DNA from: Jacaranda mimosifolia
Lineage: Eukaryota; Streptophyta; Magnoliopsida; Lamiales; Bignoniaceae
DNA length: 64,000 nt
Reading direction: 5' to 3'
Assembly: GCA_018894105.1 (NCBI GenBank)
Contig: CM032125.1
Coordinates: 29,497,032 to 29,561,031 of the forward strand
Part shown: in pieces, positions 58,871 to 64,000 of the stretch
Numbering within the stretch: the stretch's first letter is position 1
Layout: every line of letters begins with the position of its first letter
Made by a program: the position numbers and the translations under genes
The notes under the pieces: model-generated
Database searches by the model: none
Seen by the model: the letters and a program-made list of their open reading frames with translations, nothing else
Told to the model about the DNA's origin: nothing

Positions 58871-59388
58871 ATTAATGTATTATTTATCTTTTATGCCTTT
58901 GAAGTCTGGGGTTAAGATTGATGCGTATATATAGTCTATGGAGGATGACAATGTATTAATTCTAAGTCAAATTCTAAGTCAGATAGGAAATGTCAAAAGG
59001 AAGAAAATTAATGCGAGAAAATGCACTCTTCCTCAAAGCAGACAAATCCTTACAAAAAGGGTACTCAAAGACAAGTGCATGACATCTGAATAGTCAAAGT
59101 ACCATAAGAAAACCAGAATAAGCTTAAAAAAGAACTGTAGTCATTCGCTTTATGAACTAAAAAAAATAGAATATTCGAGATAAACGAGTGCCCGAATTAC
59201 AGATAGGATTTTCCTTCTCTTGTACAACAGAAAGGACCAAAATACACACACACACACACATGTAGACTAACATTTGAATCGTTGAGAAAACTAGAAAACT
59301 TATTAACAGATTGCAATCTTGAAGACAAGATGAATGACTGAATGACCAAAGAACAAGAGAAAACTACAACACTTAGTCACGAAAAACT

Positions 59389-62300
59389 CTATGATGTCAG
59401 TGTGGGCAACAGATCATGCAATAGATCTTCCAACCTTGATTCAATGGATGGTAGTCCCCATGTTTCTTCTGATAAATCTTCCAATCTTGATTCATTGGAT
59501 GGTTTGACGCCACTAATTTCCTCCAACATCTTCACTACCTCAGGCATTCTAGGTCTGATCTCAGGATCAGTGGCCACACAATCTACTGCTATTTGCAAAA
59601 CTTTCAGCATCGTCGCTTCCACATTTTGGTACCTGAGAAGCTCTACATCAATCACTTCACCAGGAAGACGAATCCACTCAACTATTGAGATGACCTCGCC
59701 GTCATCTGTGGTGAGCCGAGGTGCCTTTCCAGAGACAAGTTCGAGCAGCAAAACTCCAAAGCTGTACACATCAGAAGCTTGGGACACTTTCCTCGTGTCT
59801 GTCACTTCAGGGGCACAGTAGCCTGAAATTCCAAGAGCTGACTGACTAATGGGACCCGACAATTTTGACAAACCAGCATCAGAAACAATGCCGTATTTTT
59901 TTCCATCAATGAAAATGTTTGAGGATTTTATATTTCCATGCACAAGCTTCTGACTATGTTGTCTGTGGATATGAGCTATACCCCTTGCTGCACCAACTGC
60001 AATTTTTAGTCGGGTCTCCCAGCCTAAACGTATCCAACCAGTACCAGTTTTCCCTGCAAAGTTGGAGAAAATCCATTTAATTATATAACTACTACTTGGT
60101 CTTAAGATACAATAAGCTGGGATAGAATAATAAGTTCGACTGCTCATAATGCAAAAATACAAAAATAAAACTCAGTTCCATTCATTGACATAAACTGCAA
60201 AAACTAATTACTGAAATCTAGCATCGGCCAGGAAAAAGCCATTTCACCAATGGCTTTCAACATCAGAAGTTTATAAGGATAAGAAAAAGGTAATTTGCCA
60301 AAAGGTTTGACAAGTAAAAGCTACAAGTTCAGGTGCAAGTGAATTGCAAGAATGAAAACGCTGAAACAAGATTCCTTCATCATAAGATATTGATGACAAA
60401 CGAAATCAGAGGAGTGCTGCCTTCAGTTCGTTAATGCATTGCCTACAAAGAGAAGTGCCTATGTTTGGTTGGATCTAATAAGTTCACATCAGATTTGTGA
60501 TTAAAAACGAAAGGAACTTATGAAATGTCATCCAAATGCATTCAAAAGGATTCATAAACTTTCAAATATTTGGATTATATCTTAACTAAATTCAAGTATC
60601 AAGTTCATTGTAACAAAGCACAGAGGAAAGTTCACATAAGGAATCTCAGGTCACTCAACAAAGATCATTTACTGGAACCTTTTGTTGGTGAAATTATCCT
60701 TTACATGAAAAACAAGGCAGACCAGATGCATTGTATTTTTAGTTCTACGTACCATATAGCAAAGCAGATATGCTTTTCTGATTGTAATAATTATACACCA
60801 AGAGCTTTTCATCTGTTGAAAAGTAATATGCCCTTAATTCAGCAACATTTTCATGTCTCATTCTTCCAATGACTTCCATATGCTGCTGAAAGTCCTTAGA
60901 TGTAACCGTTACATCCCTCAATCTCTTTACCGTGATAGTGTCTCCATTGTCTAATCTTGCCATGTAAGAAGTCCCAAACATTCCTTTTCCAAGCACCTCA
61001 GCAGAAGCCCTTAACATATCCTCAAGTTCAAATGTGGGATTAGCATCCTCAACAAATACAAGTTTTGGTCCCGAGGAAATGCGACTTTCTGGATTCGCCC
61101 TACGAATCTCCTCTAACATCTTCACTACTTCGGACATTTTAGGTCTTTTCTTCAGTGATTTTGCTACACATTTTATTCCTATTTGCAACATTTTAACCAT
61201 ATCTTCCCTTATGTCAGGGTAATCCAATAGAACTGCATCAAATACCTTAGCAGCCCTCTCCTTGCTTTTTACAGAACTAACCAACTTGACTAGGTCAACA
61301 GCCTCTGGGCCACCAGGGACACGTGCAGTGGACTTCCTAGTGAGAAGCTCGAGTAGCACAACCCCAAAGCTATAGACATCTGATGCTTGGGACACATTTC
61401 GAGTATTCTTGACTTCTGGAGCATGGCACCTTGCAGTTGGCATAAATGTTGTTTCCATCATGTTTGCCAAGCCAAGATCTGATACACAGCCATATTGTTG
61501 CGGATTTAGAAAAATATTTGAGGATTTTATGTTTCCATGGATAAGCTTTCCCCCATTTTGTCTGTGTATTTCAGCAATACCCCTGGCTGCGCCAATTGCA
61601 ATTTGTAGTCTGGTTTCCCAGTATACATGGTCCTGACTTTTACCAGTTCGTCCTGGAAAGATGAGAAGATGCGTAAGATCATTCACATTTCATATTTAAC
61701 CGACTAGCCTGTGGCCATTATGTGGATTGAAGTAAGAAAATAATGTGTAAAGAGGACATGCTTAAGAATTTGCGGGTACTCAACACTGGGCTATTGATAT
61801 GTTCTAATGTAGTATCGCCGGCACAAGACATAGGTCTAATAGCACTAAAATTGAAAACAAATCTGTCTTGCCAGGTATATCTTACAAAAGTGACCAGAAA
61901 CTTTAATGGTTATGATTGGATAAGATTAATTTGATGATATTTTGCAACAAAATATGGAAGCAAGAGCCATACTTCATGAATACTTCAATAACTCACTTCA
62001 TCAGTCAACCCAATATCAAAGAGATGTTTATACCTTGACCCAGATATATACTTCATCAATCACTCCTAACTTCCCAAACAAACAAGAAAAAGAAACAAAA
62101 TTTAATTGCATAGATTTACTGGAGTGTGGTAATGCAGATATGCACAGAACATATGTAATTAGATACTGCAATCTCCTATCTTGATTCTTGCAGTATAATC
62201 AAACAAGCAGCAGTGATATAGTAGATATGCACAGAACATATGTAATTAGATACTGCAATCTCCTATCTCAATTCTTGCAGTATAATCAAACAAGCAGCAG

Positions 62301-62931
62301 TGATATAGTAATGTATTTGATAGATAGTTAAGCATTTTATAGAATATTTTTAACATAAATAAATAACAAAGAAGATATCCATTGAACTTGCAGAGTTCAA
62401 CAAACCATGTAACAATGCATAGACGCTCCCCTGACTGTAGTAATCATACAGCAAGAGCCTTTCATCTCCAGAAGAATAATAAGCTCTCAATGCAGCCACA
62501 TTTTCGTGCCTGACATTTCCAACAATATCCATGTGGCGCTTGAAATCTGGTTCAGAAATGCTCACTGACTTAAGTCTCTTCACCACAATTGTTACCCCAT
62601 TATCCATTGCAGCCTTATAAGCAGTCCCAAAGGTTCCCCTACCAAGTAACTCAGCAGAAGAAAAATATAAATCATTGACACCAAAAGAGGGACTAAAATC
62701 TGAAATCAAAAACAAATTTGGAAGAGGCCTGTGTGACCTTGATGAACTTCCTAACTCAAAGGACAGATCATGAAAGGAAGAACCAAAATTGAAGCTAGAA
62801 CTGAAATCCGATGCTTCAGAGAGGACGCTGGGGCTCCTGGAATGATCGTGAAAAAGTTCCCATAGCTGCTGTTTCCGCAAAGCAGCTGCAACCAGCCTCT
62901 CCCAGTTATCATAGATAGCAGACATCTTCAC
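59389..62931 (-). CDS. Tandem pseudokinase protein, LRR-III RLK-derived
   Basis: Exons 62931-62406, 61652-60753 and 60053-59389 join in frame to 696 residues. Residues 1-88 are a Ser-rich N-terminus starting MKMSAIYDNWERLV, without signal peptide or membrane segment. Kinase 1 spans ~92-356: glycine loop GRGTFG 97-102, Lys118, HGN 214-216 where active kinases have HRD, DLG 234-236, APE 253-255. Kinase 2 spans ~385-656: GKGMFG 397-402, Lys418, HGN 514-516, DAG 534-536, APE 556-558. The tail repeats ESRLEDL twice. Both introns interrupt the domains at the same codon (ALLHG and ALLYG, phase 1), as in LRR-III receptor kinases such as At4g23740. Without a catalytic Asp both domains are predicted pseudokinases. 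Tandem kinases of cereals act in immunity; such a role here is inference only. A second, broken copy lies at 46975-49208. Confidence 0.9.
62136..62308. repeat. Two tandem 87-bp units in intron 1 of the tandem kinase
   Basis: AGATATGCACAGAACATATG starts at 62136 and 62223. Both units continue through AATTAGATACTGCAATCTCC and TATAATCAAACAAGCAGCAG. They differ at a few positions. The duplicate kinase segment at 46.7-49.6 kb does not reach this point. Confidence 0.85.
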
Positions 62932-63413
62932 CTAAGCTTCTGCCCTGAAAACGCTAATCGTCCTTTCGTTTGATCAAAGGCTTGTTTAAAGTCAAGACTT
63001 CTGCCTCAATGCGGAATTGGAATACTATATGCTGTATAGTAAACTGGTTGACATTGACTTGATCAGAAGATTCATGTTATTTCTTTAAAAGAAATAACAA
63101 GTTGACAATTATAACATCCATAGAAATCATTTTCCTCAGAAAACCGTTAACAGCAGCACTAGAAAATACAAGCTACCTTCACGAACATTGCAATGAAATT
63201 TCCGAAATTCTTGAAAACTGAAAAATAACTCTTCGTGTCAAATTAGGGAAAATGGAAAATGAAAAAATAAAAATGCATATTAATTGATCCAGAAGCTGAC
63301 AGACCCGCCGGAAAACAAGAAGAGTGGTGCGAGTTCCGGAAATAGACGGCGCTTCTGTTGTACCCATATTATTAAGAGCTATCTTTGAATCCAAAAACTG
63401 GTACACTTGGAAA
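62932..63413. promoter_or_regulatory. Upstream region of the tandem kinase
   Basis: This is the sequence immediately 5' of the kinase start on the minus strand. No LRR ectodomain, signal peptide or membrane-segment coding was found here or to the window end. A minus-strand frame (MGTTEAPSISGTRTTLLVFR at about 63364-63305) could be leader or an uncertain upstream exon. No convincing TATA element was fixed. Confidence 0.35.
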
Positions 63414-63560
63414 TGTCGAAGCCACCAATAAGTTATCTTTCTCTACTCCAACACTCACACCACGCTCCACCCTTTCCCCGCCACCGCCGCCGCCGCCGCT
63501 GCCGCCAGCCCACCGTAAACGGTGGTTGGCACGGGTTCTTTCTTTCTTTTCTTTTTCTGT
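63414..63560 (+). other. CCG-rich segment, possible divergent first exon
   Basis: A plus-strand ATG at 63414 opens a frame MSKPPISYLSLLQHSHHAPP followed by an Arg run encoded by a (CCG)n tract at 63479-63505. It closes soon after in A+T-rich DNA. A GC-rich patch with CCG repeats is often the 5' exon or leader of a plant gene, and the position suits a divergent promoter with the kinase. Alternatively it belongs to the kinase leader. No homology was recognised. Confidence 0.3.
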
Positions 63561-63573
63561 TTTCTCGGATTAA

Positions 63574-64000
63574 TTTGGGCACGTAAAACCAAGAGTATAC
63601 AATGATTTGTTATGTTCTCTATATTCTTGTTTGTTTTGCTTGATTATGTGCGATACATATCTAATTAAATTTTTTTTAATATTTATTTTAATTGATAAAT
63701 TTTTTTGATAAATCATAAGTTCTACATTATTTATTGTTGCTTTTGGAAAATGGATCAAGGGGGAGAATGCTTGATTAGGTATGATAAAAATTATAAAAAT
63801 TTAATAGGATTTATTTTTTATCTTATTTCCAATTAAACCATTATCCTAAAAATGGGAAAGAATGCAAAAATTATGAAAAATTTATTAAAAAGTATAAAAG
63901 ATATAATAGTAAATTTATATGTTATATTTTACTTTATTTACGTATTAATCATACCAACCAAACATAAAATTAAAATATTATATCCTAATGTACTTAAAAT
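63574..64000. other. A+T-rich window end, no gene seen
   Basis: Sequence after the CCG-rich patch is low-complexity A+T DNA; GCTTGATTAGGTATGATAAA-type wording resembles a MITE terminus. No coding signal was recognised. Confidence 0.4.

Noticed and set aside
61653..61686. Methionine at 61686 as start of a separate kinase protein
   Set aside because: The first residues (MNDLTHLLIF) are intron sequence ending in a TTTCCAG acceptor. Splicing from 62406 to 61652 keeps the frame and completes kinase 1.

Overview
The window is plant nuclear DNA, most likely from a eudicot. It is strongly A+T-rich and full of nested transposons. Its genes have small spliced exons with GT-AG junctions, and the families (LRR-III-derived kinases, At2g35280-like F-box proteins, ITN1/ACD6-like ankyrin-PGG proteins, FAR1-type and MuDR-type MULEs) are plant-specific. 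I cannot name a species. No rRNA, tRNA, CRISPR or organellar segment was seen.

Layout. 1-2.5 kb: decayed Copia retrotransposon (minus strand) carrying a hAT element. 2.8-16.6 kb: two tandem F-box genes. Copy A is intact in frame but lacks the C-terminal tail. Copy B is a pseudogene whose first intron was swollen by an LTR element and several MITE-like elements. 19.8-25.6 kb: an apparently intact seven-exon minus-strand gene that joins a Copia gag-like N-terminus to an ankyrin/PGG membrane protein. 26.5-33.9 kb: a ~2.77-kb tandem repeat (two full copies and a third cut by a solo LTR). 34.4-38.5 kb: a DNA transposon and a MuDR-like transposase relic with a clean hAT insertion. 39.3-45.1 kb: F-box fragment C, then a FAR1-type MULE bounded by inverted repeats. 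46.7-49.6 kb: a duplicated, broken tandem-kinase gene. 49.7-58.2 kb: F-box copies D (broken), E (intact) and F (broken, minus), with a MULE carrying a GC-rich island between D and E. 59.4-62.9 kb: an intact three-exon gene for a 696-residue protein with two kinase domains in series.

The most striking locus is the last. Its exons alternate N-lobe 1 / C-lobe 1 + N-lobe 2 / C-lobe 2, with identical intron positions in both kinases. Both domains keep the ATP-binding lysine but have HGN in place of HRD, so it looks like a tandem pseudokinase without ectodomain or membrane anchor. The F-box genes and the kinase seem to have been amplified together: kinase scraps follow F-box copies A, D, E and F, and the A+B block matches the D+E block. 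The local history is segmental duplication of an F-box/kinase unit, decay of most copies, survival of one full-length F-box gene (E) plus a shortened one (A) and one tandem kinase, and heavy transposon invasion. Functions beyond family level are inferred. Coordinates of splice sites come from reading frame and GT-AG agreement, not from transcripts.
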